From the NCBI GenBank assembly GCA_030847615.1, contig JAUMIR010000012.1, positions 67,001 through 131,000 of the forward strand: DNA of 64,000 nt. Direction: 5' to 3'. Below, in pieces: positions 63,661 to 64,000 of this stretch. The translations under genes and the position numbers were made by a program. The notes beneath the pieces were generated by a model, which worked only from the letters and a program-made list of their open reading frames with translations, ran no database searches and was not told where the DNA came from. How positions within the stretch are numbered: the first letter of the stretch is position 1; each line of letters begins with the position of its first letter. The stretch is from Gambelia wislizenii. Taxonomy: Eukaryota > Chordata > Lepidosauria > Squamata > Crotaphytidae.

Positions 63661-64000
63661 GGATGTTGCAAGTGGCTCAGTGACATTAGCTCACGCAGAG
63701 ACTTGCTATTTCCAACTACTGTTTTAGCATCGAGCTAAATGCTTGAAGAGGCAGCTTGGGGCAGAAGAGATCAGCTTATAGCAGCTGGCTGCCCCTTTGC
63801 AACCTACCCCATTTTTCCAGAGTTTTTCCCACACCTGAGATGCCCAAGCACCCAGCAGCTCCTGTGAGCTGGCCTACAATTTATTTATTTATTTATTTAT
63901 TTATACCCTGCTCTTCAGCCAGAAGGCTATCGGAGCGGCTTACAAATTATTTTAAGCAATAGCAATTTACATATCTACACTGCATTAAGCAGTTTCCAAT
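63661..64000. repeat. Downstream intergenic DNA with dispersed-repeat head
   Basis: No gene is seen. At 63880-63905 a (TTTAT)n run is followed by ACCCTGCTCTTCAGCCAGAA and GGAGCGGCTTACAAATTA, the same head type as the elements near 23108, 26990 and 53220. The element continues beyond the window. Confidence 0.55.

Overview
The window is vertebrate genomic DNA carrying one complete protein-coding gene, CREBBP (CREB-binding protein, KAT3A), on the + strand. I reconstructed 31 coding exons from 13258 to 61884. Every intron is GT-AG, every junction keeps frame, and the joined CDS is 7458 nt, predicting 2485 residues. The paralogue EP300 is excluded by the N-terminus, the RGG-type region after the first LXXLL motif, and the C-terminal end TLEKFVEGL. 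The host is most likely a squamate reptile. Decayed BovB/RTE, CR1 and L2 LINEs, a MIR-like CORE-SINE and many short DNA transposons sit in the introns, and the gene is compact (about 49 kb from start to stop codon). The species assignment is inference.

Layout. 1-5160 is tandemly repeated DNA: an ~83-bp satellite (1-1385) containing a separate 57-bp hairpin repeat (391-571), a GC-rich promoter-like island (1384-1990), a G-rich tract, then an ~80-bp satellite of about 37 units (2240-5160). 5161-10790 is intergenic DNA with CR1 fragments and a dispersed repeat pair, and no gene I can support. 10790-13560 is a CpG-rich regulatory region with three diverged ~180-bp promoter-like modules, a 41-bp perfect tandem duplication, GC boxes, NRF1-like sites and the YY1-like motif at the presumed start of the CREBBP leader. 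13258-61884 holds the coding exons; 61885 to about 63660 is the 3' UTR with three AATAAA signals. The last 340 bases are intergenic and end in a dispersed repeat.

The encoded protein is a transcriptional co-activator and lysine acetyltransferase. In order it has an N-terminal basic motif and LXXLL motif, TAZ1 (exons 4-5), KIX (exons 8-10), a linker with SUMO-consensus lysines (exons 15-16), bromodomain (exons 16-18), RING/PHD (exons 18-23), KAT domain (exons 24-30), ZZ (exons 30-31), TAZ2, NCBD and a Q/P-rich tail (all exon 31). The bromodomain asparagine and the key KAT residues are intact, so this looks like a functional gene. No bacterial-type system, CRISPR array, or RNA gene was seen.

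The observations most worth a second look are non-coding: the hairpin-bearing tandem repeat with paired base changes, the two satellites that share a core, the triplicated promoter-like module, and several foldback elements. Comparisons with human CREBBP/EP300 are from memory, not from an alignment.
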